Positions 27,062-36,341 are shown, counted from the stretch's first letter. The stretch: 55,379 bases of DNA from Paraburkholderia terricola (GCF_900142195.1 NZ_FRAB01000043.1:1-55379), one strand, 5' to 3'. Translations and numbers: made by a program. The notes: generated by a model not told the origin, from the letters alone.

Positions 27062-27106
27062 GCCCTGCCGTGTCGGTTGCCGACGTCAGCGGGGTTAGGG
27101 CTTTTT
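27062..27106 (+). terminator. Possible attenuating terminator between acpP and fabF
   Basis: GCCCT (27062-27066) can pair with AGGGC (27097-27101), enclosing an inner GTCGG-TTG-CCGAC hairpin and followed by five Ts. The outer stem is only 5 bp. It would fit lower expression of fabF than acpP, but the call is weak. Confidence 0.35.
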
Positions 27107-27239
27107 GCCGTGCAGGAGCCAGCGATGTTGACAGCGCAACTTTCGCGCGATTGCCGACTTAACAGCCACAGGGCATACAGGGCAGGTTCCTGTGGTCGCT
27201 GTGGCTTTTGCTTTTGTCATCTATGAAAAAGGGGTTACC

Positions 27240-28478
27240 GTGAGCCGCCGTCGTGTTGTTGTTACAGGCCTGGGGCTGATTTCGCCTGTTGGCAATAATG
27301 TTGCCGACGGCTGGGCCAATCTGGTCGCCGGCAAGTCGGGTATTGCCAATATCACGAAGTTCGACGCGTCGAACTTTTCCACTCGTTTCGCCGGCGAGGT
27401 GAAGGGCTTTAATATCGAGGACTACATCCCCGGTAAAGAGGCGCGCCACATGGATACGTTCATCCACTACGGCGTGGCTGCAGGCATCCAGGCGATGCAG
27501 GACAGCGGGCTCGAAGTCACCGACGAGAATTCGGAGCGCATCGGCGTGGTGGTGGGTTCGGGTATCGGCGGCCTGCCGATGATCGAAGTGACGCAAACCG
27601 AACTGCTCAATCGCGGCCCGCGCCGCATTTCGCCGTTCTTCGTGCCGGCGTCGATCATCAACATGATTTCGGGCCATCTGTCGATCAAGTTCGGCATCAA
27701 GGGTCCGAATCTCGCGATCGTCACCGCGTGTACCACGGGCCTGCACTGTATCGGCGAGGCTTCGCGCCTGATCGAATACGGCGACGCCGACGTGATGATC
27801 GCCGGCGGTGCGGAATCCACCGTGTCGCCGCTCGGCATTGGCGGCTTTGCCGCGGCGCGCGCGCTGTCGCAACGCAATGACGATCCGGCCACGGCGAGCC
27901 GTCCGTGGGACAAGGACCGCGACGGCTTCGTGCTGGGCGAGGGCGCGGGCGTCATGGTGCTGGAGGAGTACGAGCACGCCAAGGCGCGCGGCGCGAAGAT
28001 CTACGCCGAAATCAGCGGTTATGGCATGAGCGGCGACGCCTACCACATGACCGCGCCGCTCGAAGATGGCGACGGCGCACGCCGCTGCATGTTGGCCGCG
28101 CTGAAGAACGCGGGCATCAACTCGGATCAGGTGAATTATCTGAACGCGCACGGCACGTCCACGCCGCTCGGCGACCTGGCCGAAACTACCGGCATCAAGC
28201 GCGCATTCGGCGATCACGCCAAGGACATGGTCGTGAACTCTACCAAGTCGATGACGGGTCACCTGTTGGGCGGCGCCGGCGGTCTCGAGTCCGTGTTCAC
28301 CGTGCTGGCCGTGCATCACCAGGTGTCTCCGCCGACGATCAACATCTTCAACCAGGACCCGGCCTGCGATCTCGACTACTGCGCCAACACCGCGCGCGAG
28401 ATGAAGATCGACGTCGCGCTGAAGAACTCGTTCGGGTTCGGCGGCACGAACGGCACGCTGGTCTTCAAGCGCGCCTGA
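27240..28478 (+). CDS. fabF: Beta-ketoacyl-ACP synthase II FabF
   Basis: 412-aa elongation condensing enzyme. Catalytic Cys164 is in VTACTTGLHC, with the two active-site histidines in LNAHGTSTPLGD and TKSMTGHLLGGAGG; FGFGGTNGTLVFK is the C-terminal glycine motif. The GTG at 27240 gives the family start MSRRRVVVTGLG and has an AAGGGG box a few bases upstream; a longer frame to 27192 is not needed. Confidence 0.96.
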   Translation: MSRRRVVVTGLGLISPVGNNVADGWANLVAGKSGIANITKFDASNFSTRFAGEVKGFNIEDYIPGKEARHMDTFIHYGVAAGIQAMQDSGLEVTDENSERIGVVVGSGIGGLPMIEVTQTELLNRGPRRISPFFVPASIINMISGHLSIKFGIKGPNLAIVTACTTGLHCIGEASRLIEYGDADVMIAGGAESTVSPLGIGGFAAARALSQRNDDPATASRPWDKDRDGFVLGEGAGVMVLEEYEHAKARGAKIYAEISGYGMSGDAYHMTAPLEDGDGARRCMLAALKNAGINSDQVNYLNAHGTSTPLGDLAETTGIKRAFGDHAKDMVVNSTKSMTGHLLGGAGGLESVFTVLAVHHQVSPPTINIFNQDPACDLDYCANTAREMKIDVALKNSFGFGGTNGTLVFKRA

Positions 28479-28493
28479 TCGCCCGATCGTTTG

Positions 28494-28982
28494 GTGACGA
28501 CACGCCAGTCCGCGACGCCGGCTCCGCCGGCGGCTCCCCTTGAATCGGCAACGCCCGACGGAGCGTCGCAACGGATCGCGTTGCGTCGCTCCGTTACGCT
28601 ACGCACTGCGGCGGCGGTTTTCGTGCTGATCGCGACACTGGCCGTCTACACATGTCTCGCCGCGCGCCTGGGCGCGTGGTCGGCGGTTCCGTTGACGCTC
28701 GCCGCATGCGCGCTGCTCGTGCTGGGCGCGGCCAGACATGAGCTTGCGCGGCCCATCACGCTCAAACTTGGGCCGGACGGCTTGTCCGCATGGGATGGCG
28801 CTGGAAATCTGCTCGCCCAAGGGCGCATTGCCGGTTGTTCGCAGCGGACCGGTCGTTTGCTGGTTCTGGCCCTCGCGCCGGATCATGGGCGGCCATGCAC
28901 GCTGATGGTCCCCGTCGATGCGATTCCCGCGTCTGCCTTCCGGGAACTGGCGGTGCTGGGCCGGCTTGGCGCCGGCGCGTGA
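28494..28982 (+). CDS. Small inner-membrane protein between fabF and rpoE (YgfX-like candidate)
   Basis: 162-aa protein (GTG start; a TTG one codon earlier is also possible). A polar Pro/Ala-rich N-terminus of about 38 residues is followed by two closely spaced membrane spans (about 40-60 and 66-82) and a C-terminal cytoplasmic part of about 80 residues with a beta-rich feel (ITLKLGPDGLSAWDGAG). Size and architecture recall the YgfX family, but I cannot confirm membership by reading. It starts 15 bases after fabF and lies just upstream of the rpoE promoter region. Confidence 0.65.
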   Translation: MTTRQSATPAPPAAPLESATPDGASQRIALRRSVTLRTAAAVFVLIATLAVYTCLAARLGAWSAVPLTLAACALLVLGAARHELARPITLKLGPDGLSAWDGAGNLLAQGRIAGCSQRTGRLLVLALAPDHGRPCTLMVPVDAIPASAFRELAVLGRLGAGA

Positions 28983-29042
28983 CTGTAACGACTGTAACCG
29001 TGTTACCGGCGTAACTTGCCGCAATGTCTGGGGCGCTACAAT
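28981..29042 (+). promoter_or_regulatory. rpoE upstream region: repeats and sigma-70-like boxes
   Basis: GACTGTAAC occurs twice in direct tandem (28981-28998, overlapping the stop of the preceding gene), and GTAAC-CGT-GTTAC forms an inverted repeat at 28994-29006. Further on TTGCCG (29016-29021) and TACAAT (29037-29042) are separated by 15 bases, short but usable. No clear sigma-E consensus (GGAACTT...TCTGA) was found, so autoregulation is not shown. Confidence 0.4.
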
Positions 29043-29082
29043 GGTGCCCCTCCATGCGCCCTATAGTTAACGGATTTATCAG

Positions 29083-29682
29083 GTGAGCGAAAAAGAAATT
29101 GATCAGGTGCTGGTCGAGCGCGTCCAGAAGGGCGACAAGGCCGCGTTCGAGCTTCTGGTCTCCAAATACCACCGCAAGATCCTCCGGCTCATCTCGCGCC
29201 TCGTGCGCGACCCCGCCGAAGTGGAAGACGTTGCCCAGGACGCCTTCATCAAGGCATACCGGGCCTTGCCGCAGTTTCGCGGGGACTCGGCCTTTTACAC
29301 GTGGTTGTACCGGATTGCGGTCAACACGGCAAAGAACTACCTTGCGACCCAGGGCCGGCGCGCTCCGACCTCGACCGAAGCGGATGCTGAAGAAGCTGAA
29401 ACTTTCTCGGATGCCGACCAACTAAGGGATATCAACACGCCTGAGTCGATGTTGATGAGCAAGCAGATCGCAGAGACGGTCAATGCTGCGATGGCGGTTT
29501 TACCGGAAGAACTGCGCACCGCCATTACTCTTCGTGAAATTGAAGGTTTGAGCTACGAGGAAATCGCCGAGATGATGGGTTGCCCGATTGGCACCGTCAG
29601 ATCGCGAATTTTCCGCGCTCGCGAAGCCATTGCGGCAAAATTGCGTCCGTTGCTTGACACACCTGAAGGCAAGCGCTGGTAA
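29083..29682 (+). CDS. rpoE: RNA polymerase sigma factor RpoE (AlgU type)
   Basis: 199-aa ECF sigma factor for envelope stress. Region 2 (about residues 10-95) includes VSKYHRKILRLISRLV and DVAQDAFIKAYRALPQFRGDSAFYTWLYRIA, which melt and read the -10. Region 4 (about 130-185) has LPEELRTAITLREIEGLSYEEIAEMM and GTVRSRIFRAREAI for the -35. A GTG start at 29083 gives MSEKEIDQVLVERV. It is followed by rseA, rseB and a DegP-like protease, the standard anti-sigma and proteolysis module. Confidence 0.96.
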   Translation: MSEKEIDQVLVERVQKGDKAAFELLVSKYHRKILRLISRLVRDPAEVEDVAQDAFIKAYRALPQFRGDSAFYTWLYRIAVNTAKNYLATQGRRAPTSTEADAEEAETFSDADQLRDINTPESMLMSKQIAETVNAAMAVLPEELRTAITLREIEGLSYEEIAEMMGCPIGTVRSRIFRAREAIAAKLRPLLDTPEGKRW

Positions 29683-29764
29683 GTTACCGGCTCGCCGAAT
29701 GGGCGCGGGTGCAATCTCTGGATTAGTGGTGTCACTACGGGGTATTTGTAAGATGGGGAGCATC

Positions 29765-30391
29765 ATGGGGTCGGTCTCGATGCAATCGCAAGCCAGTTCG
29801 CGCGGCGAGCGTCTGTCCGCTTTTGTCGACGGTGAATTCGGCGAAGAGCATCTGAATCTCAACAAGTTTCTTTCCGAGCTGGACGGCGAGGATCGTGCCG
29901 GCTGGTCGAGCTATCACCTGATCGGCGACGCGTTGCGTTCCGACGATCTGGCGGTTAGCCCGGCGGTGAGCCGCGCGTTTCTGAGCGGTTTCGCCGCGCG
30001 CTTCGAAAACGAACCGCATGTGCTCGCGCCTGAGGCGATGCCGATCGCGCGCCGCTTATTGGCGCTGCGTCGCCGTGTGGTGCCGGCCTTTGCCGTGGCT
30101 GCCGCCGCCGCGACGCTCACTTGGATCGTCGTGCCGCAACTACAAGGTGTACCGGGCGGGCCGGGCGCGGCGCAGGTCGCGTCGGTTCAGTCGCAGGGTG
30201 CGCTGCAGCGGGTGGCGATGGCGTCCGCGCCGGCGGCTGCCGTTCAGGCCGTCGCACAAGACGCCAACATCATTCGCGACGCCAGTCTGGATCAGTATCT
30301 GGAAGCGCACCAGCAATTCGCGCAACAACCGGCCATGCCGGGCTCGATGCCGCTGATTCGTGCCGCGGCGGTCACTACGCAAGGCCAATAG
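29765..30391 (+). CDS. rseA: Anti-sigma-E factor RseA (MucA type)
   Basis: 208-aa single-span membrane protein. The N-terminal RseA_N domain (residues about 10-95) has RGERLSAFVDGEFGEEHLN and WSSYHLIGDALRSD, which bind RpoE. A membrane span (about 105-125, PAFAVAAAAATLTWIVVP) and an Ala/Gln-rich periplasmic part follow. The sigma-proximal domain is well conserved; the periplasmic part is variable. The ATG at 29765 has GGGGAG 4 bases upstream; an ATG at 29753 is an alternative. Confidence 0.9.
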   Translation: MGSVSMQSQASSRGERLSAFVDGEFGEEHLNLNKFLSELDGEDRAGWSSYHLIGDALRSDDLAVSPAVSRAFLSGFAARFENEPHVLAPEAMPIARRLLALRRRVVPAFAVAAAAATLTWIVVPQLQGVPGGPGAAQVASVQSQGALQRVAMASAPAAAVQAVAQDANIIRDASLDQYLEAHQQFAQQPAMPGSMPLIRAAAVTTQGQ

Positions 30392-30395
30392 TTTG

Positions 30396-31439
30396 ATGCA
30401 GACTCCGCGGTTGAATAAAACGACTATTTGGGGGCGGCTGCCGGCATTTTTATTCTGCGCAGCCGTGTTGTTGTCCGCTACACCGCGGGTTTTTGCACAA
30501 ACCGACGATCCGCTCGCCGTTCGTCGCACGGCCGCGGATATGCTCGATCGCATCCATCAGGCCGCGCAACAGCAAAACTACGAGGGCGCGTTCGTTTATC
30601 AACGCGGCAATTTCGTTCAGACATCGCGGATATCGCATTATGCGACCCGCGCAGACGGCGAATACGAGCAACTCGAAAGCCTCGACGGCAAGCCGCGCAG
30701 GATGCTTCGTCATAACGACGAGCTCTACACGTTTGTGCCGGAGCGGCGTCTGTGCGTAGTCGAAAAGCGCCAAAACAAGGACTCGTTTCCGGCGCTGCTC
30801 GCGGTAAGCGGCGAGCAGGTGCTGTCGGTCTACGAGCCGAAACTGCTCGGCGACGACCGCGTCGCCGGCATCGACAGCCAGGTGATCGAACTCGATCCGA
30901 AAGATGCGTATCGCTTTGCCTACAAACTGTGGGCCGACAAAAAGACCGGCTTGCTGCTGCGGGCGCAGACACTCGACCCAAACGGCCAGGTGCTCGAACA
31001 GTTGTCGTTTTCTCAGATTCGCATCGGCGTGCCGGTCGACAAGGCCGCAATCGTCAACGGAATTCGTAATACGGCAGGCTGGACGGTGGTGCGTCCTCCA
31101 GTTGAGCCGGTTGATATGGCTGCGCAAGGCTGGCAGATCTCGCCGACGGTTCCCGGATTCCGCAAGATTCGCGAGTTGCGTCGTCCGATGGCCGCGCGGG
31201 AAGCCGGCCAGCCGACCATTCCCGTGGACCAGGCCGTGTTCTCCGACGGCCTCGCGGCGATTTCCGTGTTCGTTGAACCGGTCGAGAACAATACGCGCAA
31301 AGAGGGCGCGGGCAGCAGCGGCGCGACGCATGTGCTCGTCAAGCGGCGTGGCGACTTCTGGATTACCCTGCTCGGTGAAGTGCCCCAGAGCACATTGCAG
31401 CAATTTGCGTCTGCCATAGAATACAAGGCTCCGAAGTAA
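30396..31439 (+). CDS. rseB: Sigma-E regulatory protein RseB (MucB type)
   Basis: 347-aa periplasmic protein that protects RseA from cleavage and senses lipoprotein or LPS stress. It has an N-terminal signal peptide (hydrophobic stretch LPAFLFCAAVLLSA, cleavage near VFAQ). The MucB/RseB N domain has ADMLDRIHQAAQQQNYEGAF and the L-rich lipoprotein-carrier-like fold; the smaller C-terminal domain starts near residue 235. It begins 4 bases after the rseA stop. Confidence 0.93.
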   Translation: MQTPRLNKTTIWGRLPAFLFCAAVLLSATPRVFAQTDDPLAVRRTAADMLDRIHQAAQQQNYEGAFVYQRGNFVQTSRISHYATRADGEYEQLESLDGKPRRMLRHNDELYTFVPERRLCVVEKRQNKDSFPALLAVSGEQVLSVYEPKLLGDDRVAGIDSQVIELDPKDAYRFAYKLWADKKTGLLLRAQTLDPNGQVLEQLSFSQIRIGVPVDKAAIVNGIRNTAGWTVVRPPVEPVDMAAQGWQISPTVPGFRKIRELRRPMAAREAGQPTIPVDQAVFSDGLAAISVFVEPVENNTRKEGAGSSGATHVLVKRRGDFWITLLGEVPQSTLQQFASAIEYKAPK

Positions 31440-31473
31440 CCCCCGAATCCTGAATCCCTCGGCTTTCTACGAT

Positions 31474-33000
31474 ATGACGACTTTCTCGGTGCGCAATTTC
31501 CTCGCGGCCGCGGTGGTAGCGGCGTGTTTGCCGCTCGTACCGCATACGGCGTCTGCGGCTCCAGCAGCCAATCTGCCCGATTTCACCGACCTCGTCGACA
31601 AAGTCGGCCCGGCGGTCGTCAACATTCGCACGACCACGCGCGTATCGAGCAGCGGTCTGCGTGGCGGTCTACCGCCCGGCATGGACGACGGCGACATGTC
31701 GGAGTTCTTCCGCCGCTTTTTCGGCATTCCGATGCCGCAATCACCGCAATCCCCCGGCTCACCTCAAACGCCCGGAGCGCCGCGCGGCGGCGACAACGGC
31801 GGCAGCGGCGGCACGCCGGACTCACCGGACGGCAGCGATCCGGAACAGAACAGCGGTGTGGGCTCGGGCTTCATTCTGTCGGCGGACGGTTACGTGATGA
31901 CGAACGCGCACGTCGTCGATGACGCGGACACCATTTACGTCACGCTTACCGATAAGCGCGAATTCAAGGCCAAGCTGGTGGGCGTGGACGATCGAACCGA
32001 CGTCGCCGTCGTGAAGATCAGCGCCGGCAACTTGCCCACCATTACGATCGGCGACTCGAACAAGGTTCGCGTGGGCGAATGGGTGGTCGCGATCGGCTCG
32101 CCGTTCGGTCTTGAGAACACGGTGACGGCTGGCATCGTCAGTGCGAAGGGGCGCGACACGGGCGATTACCTGCCATTCATCCAGACCGACGTGGCTGTCA
32201 ATCCGGGGAACTCGGGCGGGCCGCTGATCAACATGCAGGGCGAGGTGATCGGCATCAACTCGCAGATCTACAGCCGCACCGGCGGTTTCATGGGCATTTC
32301 GTTCGCGATTCCGATCGACGAGGCTATGCGCGTGGCCGATCAACTCAAGGCATCGGGCAAGGTCGTACGCGGCCGGATCGCGGTCGCGATCGGCGAGGTC
32401 ACCAAGGACGTGGCCGATTCGCTCGGCCTGCCAAAGGCGCAGGGCGCGCTGGTCAGCAGCGTCGAACCGGGCGGTCCGGCGGACAAGGCGGGCGTGCAGC
32501 CGGGCGATATCATCCTGAAGTTCAACGGTCATTCGGTCGATACCGCAACGGATCTGCCGCGCATGGTGGGCGACACCAAGCCGGGTACCAAGTCGACGAT
32601 CACGATCTGGCGCAAGGGCCAGACGCGCGATCTGCCGGTCACGATCGCCGAGATGCAGCCTGACAAGAGCGCGAAGGCGGACCAGAAGAAGCCGCAGCCG
32701 CCGAAGCAACGCGCCACGAACGTGCTGGGTGTCGCCGTCAGCGACATCCCCGCGGATCAGTTGAAGGCGCTCAAGCTGCGCAACGGCGTGCAGATCGACG
32801 CGGTGGACGGACCGGCCGCGCGCGTCGGGCTGCAAAAGGGCGACATCATCTTGCGTGTGGGCGATACCGACATCACGAGCGCGAAGCAGTTCGACGAAAT
32901 CAGCTCGCATCTCGATTCGCAGAAGATGGTCGCGCTGCTGGTTCGCCGCGGCGAGACCACGCAGTTCGTGCCGATTCGCCCGCGCAGCGGCACCAAGTAA
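31474..33000 (+). CDS. mucD: Periplasmic serine endoprotease, DegP/DegQ family (MucD)
   Basis: 508-aa HtrA protease. A signal peptide (cleavage near residues 28-29, TASAA) precedes a Gly/Pro/Ser-rich loop (about 86-125) longer than in many HtrA proteins. The triad is readable: His146 (TNAHVVDD), Asp176 (DRTDVAVVK) and Ser247 (NPGNSGGP). Two PDZ domains follow (about 300-390 and 415-500), separated by a Lys/Pro/Gln linker. As the last gene of the sigma-E operon it degrades misfolded envelope proteins. Confidence 0.95.
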   Translation: MTTFSVRNFLAAAVVAACLPLVPHTASAAPAANLPDFTDLVDKVGPAVVNIRTTTRVSSSGLRGGLPPGMDDGDMSEFFRRFFGIPMPQSPQSPGSPQTPGAPRGGDNGGSGGTPDSPDGSDPEQNSGVGSGFILSADGYVMTNAHVVDDADTIYVTLTDKREFKAKLVGVDDRTDVAVVKISAGNLPTITIGDSNKVRVGEWVVAIGSPFGLENTVTAGIVSAKGRDTGDYLPFIQTDVAVNPGNSGGPLINMQGEVIGINSQIYSRTGGFMGISFAIPIDEAMRVADQLKASGKVVRGRIAVAIGEVTKDVADSLGLPKAQGALVSSVEPGGPADKAGVQPGDIILKFNGHSVDTATDLPRMVGDTKPGTKSTITIWRKGQTRDLPVTIAEMQPDKSAKADQKKPQPPKQRATNVLGVAVSDIPADQLKALKLRNGVQIDAVDGPAARVGLQKGDIILRVGDTDITSAKQFDEISSHLDSQKMVALLVRRGETTQFVPIRPRSGTK

Positions 33001-33002
33001 GC

Positions 33003-33245
33003 ATGGCGGCACCGCTCACGCTTTACGGGCGCGCGTGGTGCCACCTGTGCGAAGACATGCGCGCCGCGCTCGAGCCGTTGTTGGCCGAGTTCGGCGCGCA
33101 GCTAGAAGTTGTCGACGTCGACGCCGATCCCTCGCTGGAAGCGCGTTACAACGAGTTGGTGCCCGTCCTGGTCTGCGACGGCATCGAGTTGTGCCACTAT
33201 CACCTCGACATCGCACGAGTTCGCGCCGCGCTTGCAATGCGTTGA
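33003..33245 (+). CDS. Glutaredoxin-like thioredoxin-fold protein
   Basis: 80-aa protein MAAPLTLYGRAWCHLCEDM with the redox motif CHLC (residues 13-16), then a betaalphabeta pattern and the cis-Pro region LVPVLVCDG. It belongs to the glutaredoxin-like DUF836 type found just before lepA in many beta-proteobacteria. It starts 2 bases after the mucD stop, so it shares that transcript. Its substrate is unknown. Confidence 0.88.
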   Translation: MAAPLTLYGRAWCHLCEDMRAALEPLLAEFGAQLEVVDVDADPSLEARYNELVPVLVCDGIELCHYHLDIARVRAALAMR

Positions 33246-33392
33246 GGTGCGCTGAGTTCAAAAGATGTTGCAGCACGCGCAACAGGATCAAGCGCGCGCT
33301 TTATGAAAATGTTCGCGCCAAGTTCCACGTCTCTCCTGAGCCGTCTTTCCGCCGCGGCCTCGCAAGATGCGCCGGGCGATAGCCTTTTCGGC

Positions 33393-33457
33393 TAAAATAG
33401 ATAGGTTTTTCACCTACTTACAAGGCGTGCTCCGCTATTGTCCGAGCGCGCCTTTTT
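33393..33457 (+). promoter_or_regulatory. lepA leader: -10-like box and terminator-shaped hairpin
   Basis: TAAAAT at 33393-33398 could be a -10. Downstream, AAGGCGTGCTC (33422-33432) pairs fully with GAGCGCGCCTT (33444-33454), eleven pairs including one G-U, with an 11-base loop and a run of five Ts ending at 33457. The lepA ATG is at 33475. This is either the terminator of the mucD operon with an undetected promoter inside it, or an attenuator in the lepA leader. Confidence 0.6.
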
Positions 33458-33474
33458 CGCTTGATCGGTACTGA

Positions 33475-35268
33475 ATGGATCATATTCGTAACTTCTCGAT
33501 CATTGCGCACATCGACCATGGCAAGTCGACGCTCGCGGATCGCATCATCCAGATCTGCGGCGGCTTGTCCGACCGCGAGATGGAAGCCCAGGTGCTCGAC
33601 TCGATGGATCTCGAGCGCGAGCGCGGCATCACCATCAAGGCACAAACCGCCGCACTGACGTATCGCGCCCGTGACGGGCAGGTTTACAACCTGAACATGA
33701 TCGACACGCCGGGCCACGTCGACTTCTCGTATGAAGTCAGCCGCTCGCTGTCCGCCTGCGAAGGCGCGCTGCTGGTCGTCGACGCGAGCCAGGGCGTGGA
33801 GGCGCAAACCGTCGCCAACTGCTACACGGCGATCGAACTCGGCGTCGACGTGATTCCGGTGCTCAACAAGATCGACTTGCCGGCGGCAAACCCCGAAAAC
33901 GCGATCTCCGAAATCGAGGACGTGATCGGCATCGACGCAACGGATGCCACGCATTGCAGCGCGAAAACCGGCCAAGGCGTCGAAGACGTGCTGGAAGCGC
34001 TGATCGCAAAAGTGCCGCCGCCCAAGGGCAATCCTGAAGCGCCGCTGCAAGCGCTGATCATCGACTCCTGGTTCGACAATTACGTCGGCGTCGTCATGCT
34101 GGTGCGTATCGTCAACGGCACGCTGCGTCCGAAAGACAAGATTCGCATGATGGCGACCGGCGCGCAGTATCCGGTCGAGCATATCGGCGTGTTCACGCCG
34201 AAGTCGAAGAATCTCGAATCGTTATCGGCGGGGCAGGTGGGCTTCATCATCGCCGGCATCAAGGAGCTGGCCGCGGCGAAGGTGGGCGACACTGTCACGC
34301 TGCTGAACCGTCCAGCCGCCGAGCCGCTGCCGGGCTTCAAGGAAGTGAAGCCGCAGGTGTTCGCGGGGCTCTATCCGGTCGAGGCGAACCAGTACGACGC
34401 GCTGCGCGACTCCCTCGAGAAGCTGAAGCTGAACGACGCGTCGCTGCAGTACGAGCCGGAAGTGTCCCAGGCGCTCGGTTTCGGTTTCCGTTGCGGGTTC
34501 CTCGGTCTGCTGCATATGGAGATCGTGCAGGAACGTCTCGAGCGCGAGTTCGACATGGACCTCATCACCACGGCTCCGACCGTGGTGTACGAAGTCCTGC
34601 AACGCGACGGCACGACCATCATGGTCGAAAATCCGGCCAAGATGCCCGAGCCGTCGAAGATCGAGGAGGTGCGCGAGCCGATCGTCACCGTGAATCTGTA
34701 CATGCCGCAAGACTACGTCGGCGCGGTGATCACGCTGTGCACGCAGAAGCGCGGCAACCAGATCAACATGCAGTATCACGGCCGTCAGGTGCAGCTCACG
34801 TATGAAATTCCGATGGGCGAAGTCGTGCTCGACTTCTTCGATCGTCTGAAGTCGATTTCGCGCGGTTATGCGTCGATGGATTACGAGTTCAAGGAATATC
34901 GCGCCTCCGACGTCGTGAAGGTCGACATGCTCATCAACGGCGACAAGGTGGATGCGCTGTCGGTCATCGTGCACCGTTCGCAAAGCCAGTATCGCGGCCG
35001 CGAAGTCGCGGCAAAAATGCGCGAACTGATTCCGCGCCAGATGTACGACGTCGCGATTCAAGCCACCATCGGTTCGAACATTATTGCGCGCGAAAACATT
35101 AAAGCGTTGCGTAAGAACGTGCTGGCAAAATGCTACGGCGGTGACATTTCACGCAAGAAGAAATTGCTCGAAAAGCAAAAGGCAGGCAAGAAGCGAATGA
35201 AGCAGGTCGGGTCCGTCGAGATTCCGCAAGAGGCTTTCCTCGCGATTCTGCGTGTCGAAGACAAATAA
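33475..35268 (+). CDS. lepA: Elongation factor 4 (LepA)
   Basis: 597-aa ribosome-associated translational GTPase. The G domain shows AHIDHGKSTLADR (G1), the ERGITIKAQ switch, DTPGHVDFSYEV (G3) and NKIDLPAA (G4). The EF-G-like domains and the LepA-specific C-terminal domain (KKLLEKQKAGKKRMKQVG) follow. Length and motifs are normal. It is followed by lepB 18 bases later. Confidence 0.97.
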   Translation: MDHIRNFSIIAHIDHGKSTLADRIIQICGGLSDREMEAQVLDSMDLERERGITIKAQTAALTYRARDGQVYNLNMIDTPGHVDFSYEVSRSLSACEGALLVVDASQGVEAQTVANCYTAIELGVDVIPVLNKIDLPAANPENAISEIEDVIGIDATDATHCSAKTGQGVEDVLEALIAKVPPPKGNPEAPLQALIIDSWFDNYVGVVMLVRIVNGTLRPKDKIRMMATGAQYPVEHIGVFTPKSKNLESLSAGQVGFIIAGIKELAAAKVGDTVTLLNRPAAEPLPGFKEVKPQVFAGLYPVEANQYDALRDSLEKLKLNDASLQYEPEVSQALGFGFRCGFLGLLHMEIVQERLEREFDMDLITTAPTVVYEVLQRDGTTIMVENPAKMPEPSKIEEVREPIVTVNLYMPQDYVGAVITLCTQKRGNQINMQYHGRQVQLTYEIPMGEVVLDFFDRLKSISRGYASMDYEFKEYRASDVVKVDMLINGDKVDALSVIVHRSQSQYRGREVAAKMRELIPRQMYDVAIQATIGSNIIARENIKALRKNVLAKCYGGDISRKKKLLEKQKAGKKRMKQVGSVEIPQEAFLAILRVEDK

Positions 35269-35286
35269 GACGAACAACGGAACTCT

Positions 35287-36180
35287 ATGAATTTTGCGCT
35301 GATTCTTTTTGTGCTCGTCGTTTTGACGGGTATCGCATGGGTGGCGGACAAACTGGTTTTCATGCCGCAACGGCGCCGCGCGGCGGAAGCCGCGGTCGCC
35401 GAATTCGACCGTCAGCAGGCACGCATCGGCGAGCGTTTCGCCGACGAAAATGCGGCGCAAACGCGCGCCCGTCTGCGTGACGACAAGCTGCGTCAACCGT
35501 GGTGGCTCGAGTATTCGGCGAGCTTCTTCCCGGTGATTCTCGTGGTGTTCGTGGTGCGCTCCTTCGTGGTCGAGCCATTCAAGATTCCGTCGGGTTCGAT
35601 GGTGCCGACACTGCTGGTGGGCGACTTTATCCTCGTCAATAAATTCGATTACGGCCTGCGCTTGCCGATCATCAATACGAAGATCACCGAAGGCCGTCCG
35701 CTGCAACGCGGCGACGTCGTCGTGTTCCGCTACCCGAAAGACGAATCCGTCGACTACATCAAGCGCGTGATCGGTGTGCCGGGCGACACAGTCGCCTATC
35801 AGGACAAGAAACTGACGATCAACGGCAAGCCGGTTCCTGAAACGCCGCTGCCGGACTATCTCGACGAAGAGCGCCTCGGTTACGCGAAGCAGTTCGAGGA
35901 AAATATCGAAGGACGCAAGAACGCGATCCTGAATAATCCCGCCGTGCCGCCGTTCATCATCGGCGCCGAGGATTATCCGTATCGCGACAACTGCACGTAC
36001 AACGCACGCGGCGTGATCTGCAAAGTGCCGCCGGGCAATTACTTCATGATGGGCGACAACCGCGACAACAGCGCGGATAGTCGTTACTGGGGTTTTGCGC
36101 CGGATAAGAATATCGTCGGCCGCGCGTTTTTCATCTGGATGAACTTCAGCAATCTGAAACGCATCGGCTCGTTCAACTGA
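35287..36180 (+). CDS. lepB: Signal peptidase I
   Basis: 297-aa type I leader peptidase. Two N-terminal membrane spans (about residues 3-21 and 79-95) flank a cytoplasmic charged loop. The catalytic Ser104 lies in IPSGSMVPTLL and Lys159 in DYIKRVIG, the Ser/Lys dyad; GDNRDNSADSRYWGF (box E) lies near the end. It cleaves exported preproteins on the periplasmic face. A 173-base gap to rnc follows. Confidence 0.96.
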   Translation: MNFALILFVLVVLTGIAWVADKLVFMPQRRRAAEAAVAEFDRQQARIGERFADENAAQTRARLRDDKLRQPWWLEYSASFFPVILVVFVVRSFVVEPFKIPSGSMVPTLLVGDFILVNKFDYGLRLPIINTKITEGRPLQRGDVVVFRYPKDESVDYIKRVIGVPGDTVAYQDKKLTINGKPVPETPLPDYLDEERLGYAKQFEENIEGRKNAILNNPAVPPFIIGAEDYPYRDNCTYNARGVICKVPPGNYFMMGDNRDNSADSRYWGFAPDKNIVGRAFFIWMNFSNLKRIGSFN

Positions 36181-36341
36181 GTTCGCGTGCACCGATTGCA
36201 CGACACGTCGCGCGATGACCAACGCATGGTCAATTAAGTCGCGGCGTGTTGTTACACCACTTTAAGAAGCTGCGGTAACGTCGCTTCAGCACGCTTTTTC
36301 CGCTGGCCGTCCCGCCTTTTCGCGGGGTAAGGCACCCGCGT

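Noticed and set aside
27159..28571. 470-codon minus-strand frame opposite fabF
   Set aside because: Shadow of fabF, without any motif; it also crosses into the flanking intergenic regions.
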